Shown here piece by piece: positions 1 to 7,492 of a stretch of 64,000 nucleotides of DNA; position 1 is the first letter of the stretch, and the number at the start of each line of letters is the position of its first letter. Origin of the DNA: Actimicrobium sp. CCC2.4. Lineage in GTDB: Bacteria > Pseudomonadota > Gammaproteobacteria > Burkholderiales > Burkholderiaceae_D. The notes under the pieces are model-generated. The model searched no databases. It was not told the origin of the DNA and saw only the letters and a list, made by a program, of their open reading frames with translations. Both the position numbers and the translations under genes were made by a program. The stretch is from positions 496,001-560,000 of the forward strand of contig NZ_CP133777.1 in assembly GCF_034347385.1 (NCBI RefSeq). Reading direction: 5' to 3'.

Positions 1-556
1 GTTCCAGGCGTGCAAAGCGTTCCTTGAAAACATCTTGATCACGAATACTTTGCCCATGAGACCCAACATTATTTAATAGAAGTGTCGTTACCCGGTACTC
101 CACGGGAATATTACTTTCCAAATGTTCATTTACTGTACAGAACGAATCGACACCAGCTGAAAAGCCAGTGAAAACTTCGACCCCACCCCAATTGGTCCTG
201 ATAAGTCGATCCACTGAAATATCTACCTGACTACATTCTGGTATTAAATTTCTAATGATTTCCATTAAGTAAAAATTAACATTATAAAATAATTTACTCG
301 AAATTGAGCCATTTACGTGCACATCAAATTTGTTTTTCATTGCATAAATTAATATGGCAACGAGGAATGCATCACTGGTTTCATTCGAAATCCAATGTGC
401 GTATTCTGACTTTACCTCATACCAAAGCTGCTCTTTGCCCAAAGGAAATTCTATGTTCGAGGATATTCTTGTTAGTCCATCACCAATAGACATCACCGGA
501 GGATGAATAATCAGTAGCCCATTATTTTTAATTTCAATTTTATTATTTATAAGCAT
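1..556 (-). CDS. Partial protein with PP-loop-like motif, runs off left edge
   Basis: Reading the minus strand from an ATG at 556 gives an uninterrupted frame of about 185 codons that leaves the window at position 1. An in-frame TAA lies just upstream of the ATG, so the N-terminus is complete; no clear ribosome binding site is seen. Around residues 132-141 the protein reads FSAGVDSFCT, resembling the SGGxDS pyrophosphate-binding loop of N-type ATP pyrophosphatases (QueC/GuaA/asparagine synthetase-like fold). The middle Gly is Ala here, as in some divergent members. The coding region is AT-rich, unlike the rest of the window, which suggests acquired DNA. No specific function can be assigned without the C-terminal part. 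Confidence 0.6.
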   Translation of the reverse strand, partial: MLINNKIEIKNNGLLIIHPPVMSIGDGLTRISSNIEFPLGKEQLWYEVKSEYAHWISNETSDAFLVAILIYAMKNKFDVHVNGSISSKLFYNVNFYLMEIIRNLIPECSQVDISVDRLIRTNWGGVEVFTGFSAGVDSFCTVNEHLESNIPVEYRVTTLLLNNVGSHGQSIRDQDVFKERFARLE

Positions 557-773
557 AAATGTTATTATTGGTTATTTTTATTGATTAAGTTAAATTTATT
601 GACATTTTCAAAGCCGCAATTTTCACTTTAAGAAGAAATGCATGAATCATAGATTTATTTAAAAACAATCGACTGTTAAAATATATTCATGAGTCTTCTT
701 TATTTAGTTTTTATCTTTAACAAGTATGAAATATTAAGTCCGGAATTTTTTACCATGCACGGATTAGTGCAAT
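557..773. other. AT-rich intergenic DNA
   Basis: This stretch is strongly AT-rich with many A/T runs, in contrast to the GC-rich core genes. It presumably holds the promoter of the leftward partial gene, but I could not pick a convincing -35/-10 pair. No other gene or structured element is visible. Confidence 0.5.
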
Positions 774-1130
774 TTATAGCATACAATCCTCACCGCTCTT
801 GTAAGACCGTATTCCAGTAGCAAAGTCCATGACCCGCTGCAGTTTAATCGAAAGCGTTTTCACGCCCGGTTCGCCATCACCTTTGCGCCCCAGCAACACA
901 CCGAAATGGCGACCAGGCGGATCACCGTATTTAACGGCGGCGTGTCTCGCAGAATCGGTTTGCGCGCCACGATGTAGGCAGCTTGCCACTCCTCGCGATC
1001 AAAGACGGTCTCGCACTCCATCTCCGGACCTGTTCGTCCCAAACGCATCAGCCGCTGAATACTCCAGGCGATGATCGTGAACAATGCCAATGCCAACTCA
1101 AGGCGCTCGATGGTCGCCAGCAGCATCTCT
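774..1130 (-). pseudogene. IS4-family transposase C-terminal remnant (frameshifted)
   Basis: Two overlapping minus-strand frames together carry the C-terminal end of an IS4/IS50-type transposase. The first (about 1126 to 920) contains IERLELALALFTIIAW and later VFDREEWQAAYIVARK. Near 915-920 the similarity jumps to another frame, which continues with GRKGDGEPGVKT and RVMDFATGIRSY and ends near 774. No N-terminal part, DDE residues or terminal inverted repeats are present. It is a dead fragment truncated near 1130 where another insertion-sequence remnant begins on the opposite strand. The family call is from recalled motif similarity. Confidence 0.7.
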
Positions 1131-1164
1131 TATTGATCACCTGGGACCAACATTACAAGTCGCC

Positions 1165-1339
1165 AGCTCGCAGTGAGCTGCATTCGTTTGCCGTTATTCC
1201 ACAACGATAGGTCGTGGAGCGTTCCTTTGCCTGGCTTGAGAAGTGTCGGCGTCCGTGGCAAGACTGTGAACGCAAGCTGACGACAAGCTTGCAATTCGTT
1301 CATCTGGCGTTTCTTGCATTATTGTTCAGAAGATTCTGA
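1165..1339 (+). pseudogene. IS5-family transposase C-terminal remnant with in-frame stop
   Basis: The plus strand encodes RSELHSFAVIPQR, then a TAG at 1208-1210, then VVERSFAWLEKCRRPW and a tail ending in LALLFRRF with TGA at 1337-1339. The VVERSFAWL block is the C-terminal signature of IS5/IS427-like transposases, in which a Trp normally precedes it; here TGG has become TAG. Only about 58 codons remain. It abuts the oppositely oriented IS4 fragment, so this is a small graveyard of nested insertions upstream of the TIGR03790-type gene. Confidence 0.7.
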
Positions 1340-1466
1340 TCAGGTTGTGAATAGCCTCCGATGTGGTACTCGCGCAGTGCCAATTTGTTGCTGGACCGTG
1401 TTTCTGCTCGCAAAATGTTTATCGGCCGCTATACTCGCCGCAATAATTCGCTTCCTGTTTGCAGAT

Positions 1467-2498
1467 ATGTTCATCGCCTTTCACTTCGTTAGTACAGCTA
1501 TTTTGATGTTTCTCGTCACTACAAGCCATGCCGCGGAAATCGTACCGTTGCCGAAACCTTTGCAGCTCCAGGCCCACCAGTTCGCCGTCATCATTAACGA
1601 CACCGATCCCCTTAGCGTGGAAGTCGGCGAGTACTACCGTATAGCGCGTCAAATCCCTGCCGAGAACATGATCCATGTACGCATTCCCGATGCGCCGCGT
1701 AATTTGTCGCGGGCGGCTTTCGCCAGGCTTAAACGGGACATCGACGCGCAGCTGACGCCATCGATGCAAGCCATGCTGATGGTGTGGACGGCGCCGTATG
1801 GGGTCGAGTGCAATTCGATCACGTCTGCGATGACGCTCGGCTTTGATGCGCAACAGTGTGTCAAGACGTGTGCGCCCGGCAAGACCAGCCCGTACTACAA
1901 CGCGCTCACGCGTCAGCCTTTTACCGAGTTCGGGATTCGTCCGTCGATGCTGCTGCCAACCGAGTCATTCGAGCAGGCCAAAGCCCTGATCGATCGTGGT
2001 GTACAGAGCGGTTTTCGGGTCTATCCGTCGACGGCCTACTACCTGATCACGGCCGACCAGGCGCGCAATAGCCGCGCGGTGTATTTCCCGCGCAGCGGGG
2101 CAATTCCGCAGAAAAAGCTGGTGATCAAGACCTTGCGCCAGGACAGCCTCGTCGATGCGGCCGATGTGATGATTTACCAGACCGGTGCGGTATCGGTGCC
2201 GCATCTGGAGACGCTGCGTTTCCAGGCAGGGGCGCTGGCTGACCACCTGACATCTGCCGGTGGGGACTTGCTGGGCAAGAGCCAGATGAGCAGCTTGCGC
2301 TGGCTGGATGCGGGCGCGACGGCCAGCTATGGCAGCGTGTCGGAGCCGTGCAATTACTGGCAGAAGTTTCCGAATTCGAGCGTGTTGCTCAAGCATTATC
2401 TGGCCGGCGAAACGGCGATCGAGGCGTACTGGAAAAGCGTGGCGTGGCCGGCGCAAGGGGTGTTTATCGGCGAACCGTTGGCGGCGCCGTATCGGTAA
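1467..2498 (+). CDS. TIGR03790-family secreted protein of unknown function
   Basis: The protein of about 343 residues resembles the conserved hypothetical family TIGR03790, often seen near exopolysaccharide or PEP-CTERM genes. I chose the ATG at 1467 because it gives a typical signal peptide (residues 1-22, ending SHA before AEIVP). The longer frame from 1314 begins inside a transposase remnant and is unlikely to be real. Recognisable parts are FAVIINDTDPLSVEVGEYY near the mature N-terminus, a cysteine-bearing stretch MTLGFDAQQCVKTC, and a C-terminal region with GATASYGSVSEPCNYW. The biochemical role is unknown. Confidence 0.75.
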   Translation: MFIAFHFVSTAILMFLVTTSHAAEIVPLPKPLQLQAHQFAVIINDTDPLSVEVGEYYRIARQIPAENMIHVRIPDAPRNLSRAAFARLKRDIDAQLTPSMQAMLMVWTAPYGVECNSITSAMTLGFDAQQCVKTCAPGKTSPYYNALTRQPFTEFGIRPSMLLPTESFEQAKALIDRGVQSGFRVYPSTAYYLITADQARNSRAVYFPRSGAIPQKKLVIKTLRQDSLVDAADVMIYQTGAVSVPHLETLRFQAGALADHLTSAGGDLLGKSQMSSLRWLDAGATASYGSVSEPCNYWQKFPNSSVLLKHYLAGETAIEAYWKSVAWPAQGVFIGEPLAAPYR

Positions 2499-2614
2499 AT
2501 TCGTACTCGCGACATAGGGGGGCGCGCCAGTGTGAACTGAGTGCTCTTGAGTGCGCGCATTTCAGTTTGACGTTCCCGTTCCCCGAGGTAGCAAGCTGGA
2601 ATTCGGAGACTACA

Positions 2615-2648
2615 TTTATTCGTTACTTATTTGTATTCGACGAATAAA
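2615..2648. promoter_or_regulatory. Candidate AbiEi operator (inverted and direct repeats)
   Basis: TTTATTCGT at 2615-2623 is repeated as its exact reverse complement ACGAATAAA at 2640-2648. A third half-site TATTCG at 2634-2639 forms a 13-bp palindrome (TATTCG-A-CGAATA) with the right arm. The block ends about 12 bases before the abiEi start. AbiEi antitoxins of characterised AbiE systems autorepress by binding inverted repeats upstream, so this is the expected place and form of an operator. The function is inferred. Confidence 0.6.
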
Positions 2649-2659
2649 CGGAACATACT

Positions 2660-3274
2660 TTGCAGACCATGCGCCTTGAAACCCCTACCCAACGTGTCCT
2701 TGACCTGCTGCAGCGGAAAGGAATAGTGCGCCCCAGCGATCTCGTTGATATCGGGGTTCCGCGGATGGTTCTGACACGCATGGTGGTACGTGGCCAACTG
2801 GAGAAAACGGGTCGCGGCCTGTACCGGTTGCCTGGCTGGCAAGGCTCCGAGCATAAGAGCCTGGTCGCTGTCGCCACCAAAGTTCCACAGGCGGTATTTT
2901 GTCTGCTGAGCGCCCTGCAGTTCCATGAATTGTCTACCCAACTACCGTGGCAAGTGTGGATCGCCATGCCGCGTGGCAGTCACGTCCCCAAGATCGACTA
3001 TCCGCCGGTCAAGATGGTCCAGTTTTCCGGCGAGGCCTATTCGGAAGGCATCGAGGTCCATGAGCGTGATCAGGTGCAGTTACGGGTTTACTGTGTTGCC
3101 AAGACCATTGCCGATTGCTTCAAGCACCGCAACAAGATAGGACTCGACGTGGCGCTGGAGGCACTCAGGGATGCGCGATCACAAAAGAAGGCCAGTGCTG
3201 ACGACCTCTGGCGCTACGCCAGGATATGCCGTGTCGCAAACGTGATGCGGCCCTACCTTGAGGTGATTGGATGA
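2660..3274 (+). CDS. abiEi: AbiEi-family antitoxin (type IV toxin-antitoxin)
   Basis: This is the antitoxin and transcriptional autorepressor of an AbiE system (about 204 residues). The N-terminal 80 residues form a winged helix (QRVLDLLQRKGIVRPSDLVD...TGRGLYRLPGW), followed by the AbiEi C-terminal domain with YCVAKTIADCFKHRNKIG. The start may be the TTG at 2660, which has CGGAA six bases upstream, or the ATG at 2669, which lacks a good ribosome binding site. Its stop overlaps the toxin start by ATGA, as usual for this pair. AbiE modules act in plasmid maintenance and phage abortive infection. A damaged copy of its 3' end lies at 4251-4316. Confidence 0.88.
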   Translation: MQTMRLETPTQRVLDLLQRKGIVRPSDLVDIGVPRMVLTRMVVRGQLEKTGRGLYRLPGWQGSEHKSLVAVATKVPQAVFCLLSALQFHELSTQLPWQVWIAMPRGSHVPKIDYPPVKMVQFSGEAYSEGIEVHERDQVQLRVYCVAKTIADCFKHRNKIGLDVALEALRDARSQKKASADDLWRYARICRVANVMRPYLEVIG

Positions 3275-4155
3275 AGAAAGACCTTGCAGCATTGGTACGA
3301 GCACGGCTGTTGAGTGTTGCCAAGGCTCAGGGTGTTGATTTCAATCAGATCCTGGTGCGCTTTGCGCTTGGGCGCATGCTGTACCGCCTCAGTCTATCCA
3401 AACATGCCGATCAATTCTTGCTCAAGGGCCCGTTGCTGTTCACGCTCTGGTATGACATGCCGCATCGGCCGACGCGTGACGCGGATTTGCTCGGGTTCGG
3501 ACCGAGCGACCTCGAATCGATTGCGGCGACATTCCGTGATATCGCGGATGTCGCGGTTGAGGATGGCATCGTCTTCGACCCTGAATCCGTGAGCATTTCG
3601 GAAATCCGTAAAGATGCCGGCTATGCAGGTGCCAGGGTGCTGATGACGGGCGACGTTGCCAAGGCACGATGCAAAACGCAGATCGATATCGGTTTTGGCG
3701 ATGCAGTCACTCCCGGCCCGGTTTTTGCGGTCTATCCGCTGTTGCTTGACGATTTTCCCGCTCCTCGACTGCGAACTTACCCTGTCTACACGGTCATTTC
3801 GGAAAAACTTCACGCGATTGCCTTGCTCGGTATGACGAATAGTCGAATGAAGGATTATCTCGATATCTGGGTGTTGCTGGAGCGCGAAGACCTTGATGCC
3901 GACACGCTGGCTAAGGCGATCGCTGCAACCTTTGGCCGTCGAGGAATGCCGATTCCGGTTTCACTGCCCATTGGTCTGACAGTCGAGTTTGCTGCCGACC
4001 CGTCCCGGCAGACCATGTGGCTGGCTTTTCTCAAGAAGAACCGACTTGCGATGACGCCCCTACTCGACGTGGTCGCGATGCTCCGAACGAAGTTGGCGCC
4101 GGCGCTCACTCAGGCTGCGGCATGCTTGATAGAAAACAGTCGTCATGAAGAGTGA
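3271..4155 (+). CDS. abiEii: AbiEii-family nucleotidyltransferase toxin
   Basis: This is the toxin of the AbiE pair, a nucleotidyltransferase-like enzyme of 294 residues; related toxins (MenT) modify tRNA 3' ends. It shows the family pattern FLLKGPLLFTLWYD followed by RPTRDADLLG around residues 48-74, carrying the substrate-binding KG and the paired Asp residues of the DNA polymerase beta fold. A later SEKLHAIALLGMTNSRMKDYLD block (near residues 173-194) matches the conserved ExK...RxKD(Y/F)D motif. Translation is coupled to abiEi by a 4-base overlap. The frame and key residues are intact, so it is probably active. Confidence 0.88.
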   Translation: MKKDLAALVRARLLSVAKAQGVDFNQILVRFALGRMLYRLSLSKHADQFLLKGPLLFTLWYDMPHRPTRDADLLGFGPSDLESIAATFRDIADVAVEDGIVFDPESVSISEIRKDAGYAGARVLMTGDVAKARCKTQIDIGFGDAVTPGPVFAVYPLLLDDFPAPRLRTYPVYTVISEKLHAIALLGMTNSRMKDYLDIWVLLEREDLDADTLAKAIAATFGRRGMPIPVSLPIGLTVEFAADPSRQTMWLAFLKKNRLAMTPLLDVVAMLRTKLAPALTQAAACLIENSRHEE

Positions 4156-4194
4156 GGAACGGAGGGACTTGGCAAACATTTCTGGTTCGCGCGC

Positions 4195-4218
4195 GTGGGC
4201 ACATACGGGCGTGCCCAC
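4195..4218. repeat. Palindromic repeat, copy 1 (GTGGGCAC/GTGCCCAC)
   Basis: GTGGGCAC at 4195-4202 and GTGCCCAC at 4211-4218 form a perfect 8-bp stem with an 8-base loop, between abiEii and hipB. The same arms, extended to 12 bp, recur at 49246-49278, so this looks like a dispersed REP-like element. Confidence 0.6.
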
Positions 4219-4250
4219 AAAATCAGCAGGTTTGTCGGTGATCCGGTGGC

Positions 4251-4316
4251 GGCACTCAGGGATGCGCGATCACAAAAGAAGGCCAGTGCTGACGGCCTCT
4301 GGTGTTACACCAGGAT
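4251..4316 (+). pseudogene. Remnant of the 3' end of a second abiEi copy
   Basis: These 66 bases repeat positions 3160-3225 of abiEi: the first 44 bases are identical and the next 22 differ at four positions, all transitions. The abiEi reading frame is kept (ALRDARSQKKASADGLWCYT) until a TAG at 4317-4319. A further match upstream (GTGGCG) carries a 6-base deletion relative to abiEi. It is therefore a relic of a duplicated antitoxin gene, placed as a direct repeat about 1.09 kb away on the far side of the toxin gene. Confidence 0.75.
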
Positions 4317-4345
4317 TTAGGACGGAAGTCGGGAATACATCAGGT

Positions 4346-4356
4346 AGAATTATTCT
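4346..4356. promoter_or_regulatory. Small dyad upstream of hipB-like gene
   Basis: AGAAT-T-ATTCT is a perfect dyad 37 bases before the hipB-like start, in the place where an autoregulatory operator would be expected. It does not match the E. coli HipB operator, and the assignment is tentative. Confidence 0.3.
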
Positions 4357-4392
4357 CATTAAGTGCTTTCCACAAAGCTATCAGGAAGAAAT

Positions 4393-4713
4393 ATGCTTGA
4401 TTTAGCGCTAGCCCTTCCACACGAAATTTGTCTCGAACTTGGCGCGCGTGCCCGTACCCGCCGACTCTCGCTGAATGTGAGCGTTGACGAGATGGCGCAA
4501 CGCATTGGTCTTTCCAATAAGACGCTGGGTAACTTCGAGCGCACCGGGCGCTGCACGCTGGAGACCTTTGTCCGGATACTCGAATCGCTCAACGCTACTG
4601 CGGACCTCCAATCGGTGCTGGTTACACAAAATCGCACGATCGAGGATATGCGGGCGAAAGAGGCGCTTGTGGGACGCCAGCGGGCTTATCGGCTATCCGG
4701 TCGTACCAAATGA
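4393..4713 (+). CDS. XRE-family HTH regulator, HipB-like antitoxin
   Basis: A 106-residue helix-turn-helix protein that pairs with the HipA-like gene. The HTH lies at about residues 17-55 (GARARTRRLSLNVSVDEMAQ then RIGLSNKTLGNFERTGRC). The start is the ATG at 4393, with AGGAAG five bases upstream. Its stop overlaps the hipA start by ATGA, giving translational coupling. By analogy with HipB it should bind its own promoter and neutralise HipA. The C-terminal 30 residues are unlike E. coli HipB, so functional equivalence is inferred from context. Confidence 0.8.
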   Translation: MLDLALALPHEICLELGARARTRRLSLNVSVDEMAQRIGLSNKTLGNFERTGRCTLETFVRILESLNATADLQSVLVTQNRTIEDMRAKEALVGRQRAYRLSGRTK

Positions 4714-5960
4714 AAGAGCTGACGGTCATGTACCGGGCTTTTGGCGCATCGGTTGTGCTGGGCCGTTTGGCGGATGCCGGTGGCGAGGTGCTGTTTCAAT
4801 ACTCCTCCGCAGCGATTGCGCTTGGACTTGAGTTGTCGCCAATCCGCTTGCCCTTGCGCGTAGCGGCTTATCCCGACCAGCAACAGCACTACATGAATTT
4901 GCAACGGGTGCCTGGCTTGGTGTCCGATTCGCTGCCGGATAGCTGGGGTTTTGGCTTGATGAACCGGCGCATGAAAGCGCTCGGGATTGATCTGTCCACC
5001 GTGTCGACGCTGGATCGACTTGCTTATCTTGGCGAAAACACCATGGGTGCACTGACCTATGTGCCCTGCACTGACAAGGCGACCGATGGCGCGGACCTGA
5101 GCTTGCTCGCCTTGGCGAACGAAGTGCAGGCCTTGTTGATCGACAACAGCCATGCGGTGCTGGCAGAGATGGCCCGTGCGGGCGGATCGCCCGGTGGCGC
5201 ACGACCAAAGGCGTTAGTCTATCTCGACCCTGTCAGCGGCCAGATGAGCACGCGCGCAGGCAGCGTTGCCGGTGCCGAGTCATGGCTGATCAAGTTTCCG
5301 GCATCGGACGATGCATCGGATGCCTGTGCGCTGGAGGCGTTGTACGCGCAAGTCGCGGACCTGAGCGAGATGGGGATGACGGCAACCCGCTTTTTCGACA
5401 TTGGAACAGGATTGACGGCCTTCGGTACCAGGCGCTTTGATCGCGAAGGCGGGCAGCGTGTTCATGTCCATTCGCTGGCGGGATTGCTGCACGCGAATTT
5501 TCAGATTCCGTCGGTGAGTTATGACGATTTTTTCAGGGCAACGCGGCGCCTCACGCGTGACCAGCGCGCGCTGAAAAAAGCGGTGCAGCGTTGTGTGTTC
5601 AATGTGCTGATGAACAATCGCGACGACCATGCCAAGAACATCGCTTTCCTGCTCGATCGGGACCGTCAATGGCGGTTGGCGCCGCCCTTTGACCTGACGT
5701 TTTGCCCGGGATATCGGGGCGAACATTTCATGGATATTGCCGGTGAGGGAAAAGCGCCAACCCGGGCGCACATTGTCGTTGCTGCGCAGGGAGCAGGATT
5801 GGCCGCGAAAGACACGGAGACAATCATTGATGCCGTGCTCGCGCGTATCACCGACAAGGTATTCCGGACGCTGGCAAAAGAATTGCCGGTACGTGCCGCG
5901 ACGGTGAACGCCGTGGCCAACATGATCGAGGAAAATCGAAAGCGGCTGACGGGAGGGTAA
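4710..5960 (+). CDS. hipA: HipA-family serine/threonine kinase toxin
   Basis: A 416-residue HipA-like kinase; the E. coli family member phosphorylates glutamyl-tRNA synthetase and induces growth arrest. Visible features are the glycine-rich GGSPGGARPKAL near residue 157, the ATP-site IKFPA, the catalytic NNRDDHAKNIAFL near residue 308 (Asp base and Asn metal ligand), and the metal-binding PPFDLT near residue 328. All kinase residues appear intact. It begins at an ATG overlapping the hipB stop. With AbiE upstream and Fic downstream, it is the middle member of a cluster of growth-control modules. The actual substrate is unknown. Confidence 0.88.
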   Translation: MKELTVMYRAFGASVVLGRLADAGGEVLFQYSSAAIALGLELSPIRLPLRVAAYPDQQQHYMNLQRVPGLVSDSLPDSWGFGLMNRRMKALGIDLSTVSTLDRLAYLGENTMGALTYVPCTDKATDGADLSLLALANEVQALLIDNSHAVLAEMARAGGSPGGARPKALVYLDPVSGQMSTRAGSVAGAESWLIKFPASDDASDACALEALYAQVADLSEMGMTATRFFDIGTGLTAFGTRRFDREGGQRVHVHSLAGLLHANFQIPSVSYDDFFRATRRLTRDQRALKKAVQRCVFNVLMNNRDDHAKNIAFLLDRDRQWRLAPPFDLTFCPGYRGEHFMDIAGEGKAPTRAHIVVAAQGAGLAAKDTETIIDAVLARITDKVFRTLAKELPVRAATVNAVANMIEENRKRLTGG

Positions 5961-6072
5961 GCCAGCTGGGACGTTCACTCAAACGGGAGCTTGTTGGCCT
6001 GCTTTTCATCACGCGTGCGCATTGGAAACCGGGCGGAATTGGCAGGCTTTTTCGGTTCGCTGTAGCGGCCAT

Positions 6073-7413
6073 CTACATGGGCCGCTCATCTCTGATCCAC
6101 TCTTCCGTCTTGCCGATCGGCAGCCGGTACCGCGCGCAGTTCCACGGTTCAAGATGCTGCAACTCCTGCACCAGCATCAATCTGAAAAGGTGTTCATCGA
6201 TTTCATTGAGTGACTGCGCAGCGACCGCTTGCGACAGTGGGCTGCGCGAGCCAACTACCTGCCGGATCGCCTCGCCGAGATGTTCACGGAATCGCGCGCG
6301 ATCCGGATCGGGTGCTCCCATGGCATTGATAATGGCACGATATTTGTCAATCGCGCGGCGGTAGGTCCAGTCAAACAGTTCAATGGCCAGCGTGACATCC
6401 AATCGCTCATACACCCCCAGCATGGCGACAGCGTAGTCGTTGGCATCGACATCGAGAAAAGATAGTGGCGCACAGTTCGCCAGCATCAGTGGCAGGTTTG
6501 CGCACAACCGGCTGGTCCTCTTGTTGCCATCCTCGAACGGCTGCAAATACGCAATATTCACCCACAGAAAAAATGCCGCTTCCAGCGGATTGTTGATTTG
6601 CCGGGCTTTGCTGACGATTTGCTCCAGCATCTCTTCCAGCAAGGAAGGAACCTGGGTGGGGACATACACCGAACCGGTGATGTTGACCACCGTCTTGCGG
6701 ATGGCACCCAGGGAACGCGGATTCTCCAGCAAACCCTGCATGAGCAGACTTTGCACGTTGCGCACTACCGCGATCGTGATGCCGTATTCGGGTGCGGCGT
6801 CGACGATGAACTCGATGGTGTCTTTATGATTGAGCAACATTGTTGCATCCAGATCATCGTTTGCAGAGCGTCCCCGGATAAACAGTTCACGTGTATCGAG
6901 CAGGCTGATGCGGTTGCCTTCAAGGCGTGATGAATACCATGACAAATCAATCAATAATTGCTCCCGGACTTTACGTGCGTAGGTCCCGGCCGGCTGCTGT
7001 CCTTTAACGCGCCCTTTGGTGTGCAAATTATCGGCGAGCTGGTGCGGCAGGAGCGACGATTGGTTGGGTACATAACGATCGACGAAGTGCCGCTGGTACG
7101 ACACCGGCAGGCGACTACCGAGCGGCGCGTCGAGTTGGGCTCTCAGCGTCGTGGCGTCAACGCTCCAGGGACGTGTTGTCATCGTGGCGGCCGCGGAGGG
7201 CGACGGCATAGGGAGACGGTAGGTCGTACCGCGCCCGGCACCCGCACGGACGATCTCTCCCGATGCAGTCATTTTTGCCAGATGACGATTGATGGTGGAG
7301 CGGCTTGCCGCGATCAAGCGGGTGATGTCATCCGCCCCCGCCGGACCGAGGTCGCTTGCGGTGCGACTGGCCAGATAGTCCCGTATTGCCAGTGGGAGAT
7401 CGCGCTTTGCCAT
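6073..7413 (-). CDS. Fic-domain protein with N-terminal HTH; catalytic His replaced by Gln
   Basis: A 446-residue protein with an N-terminal winged-helix segment (about 20-60: GADDITRLIAASRSTINRHL), a middle part carrying an SxxxEGN inhibitory motif (SSRLEGN), and a Fic core. The Fic active-site loop reads LQPFEDGNKRTSR, so the catalytic His of HxFx(D/E)GN(G/K)R is Gln (codon CAG). Canonical Fic enzymes need that His for AMP transfer, so this member may lack AMPylation activity or do other chemistry. As far as I recall, a subfamily with Gln here exists, so it is probably not a sequencing error. A long inverted repeat directly upstream suggests autorepression through the HTH. Confidence 0.85.
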   Translation of the reverse strand: MAKRDLPLAIRDYLASRTASDLGPAGADDITRLIAASRSTINRHLAKMTASGEIVRAGAGRGTTYRLPMPSPSAAATMTTRPWSVDATTLRAQLDAPLGSRLPVSYQRHFVDRYVPNQSSLLPHQLADNLHTKGRVKGQQPAGTYARKVREQLLIDLSWYSSRLEGNRISLLDTRELFIRGRSANDDLDATMLLNHKDTIEFIVDAAPEYGITIAVVRNVQSLLMQGLLENPRSLGAIRKTVVNITGSVYVPTQVPSLLEEMLEQIVSKARQINNPLEAAFFLWVNIAYLQPFEDGNKRTSRLCANLPLMLANCAPLSFLDVDANDYAVAMLGVYERLDVTLAIELFDWTYRRAIDKYRAIINAMGAPDPDRARFREHLGEAIRQVVGSRSPLSQAVAAQSLNEIDEHLFRLMLVQELQHLEPWNCARYRLPIGKTEEWIRDERPM

Positions 7414-7414
7414 A

Positions 7415-7452
7415 GTTGTCCTGTCATTATTCGATTGCTTTGACAGGATAAC
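7415..7452. promoter_or_regulatory. Inverted repeat operator candidate upstream of fic
   Basis: GTTGTCCTGTCA at 7415-7426 and TGACAGGATAAC at 7441-7452 are reverse complements in 11 of 12 positions, with a 14-base spacer (26 bp centre to centre). The element begins one base before the start codon of the minus-strand Fic gene and must overlap its promoter. With an HTH in the encoded protein, autorepression is the simplest reading. Confidence 0.6.
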
Positions 7453-7492
7453 GACAAGCTAAATCAAACGGCAATGCTCTCTGCGAGTAACG

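Noticed and set aside
304-489. Small plus-strand gene near the left edge
   Set aside because: It is antisense to the longer continuous minus-strand frame with the PP-loop-like motif and has no ribosome binding site.
1314-1466. Upstream extension of the TIGR03790 gene
   Set aside because: The first codons lie inside the IS5 transposase remnant and the added residues are not conserved in kind; the ATG at 1467 gives a proper signal peptide.
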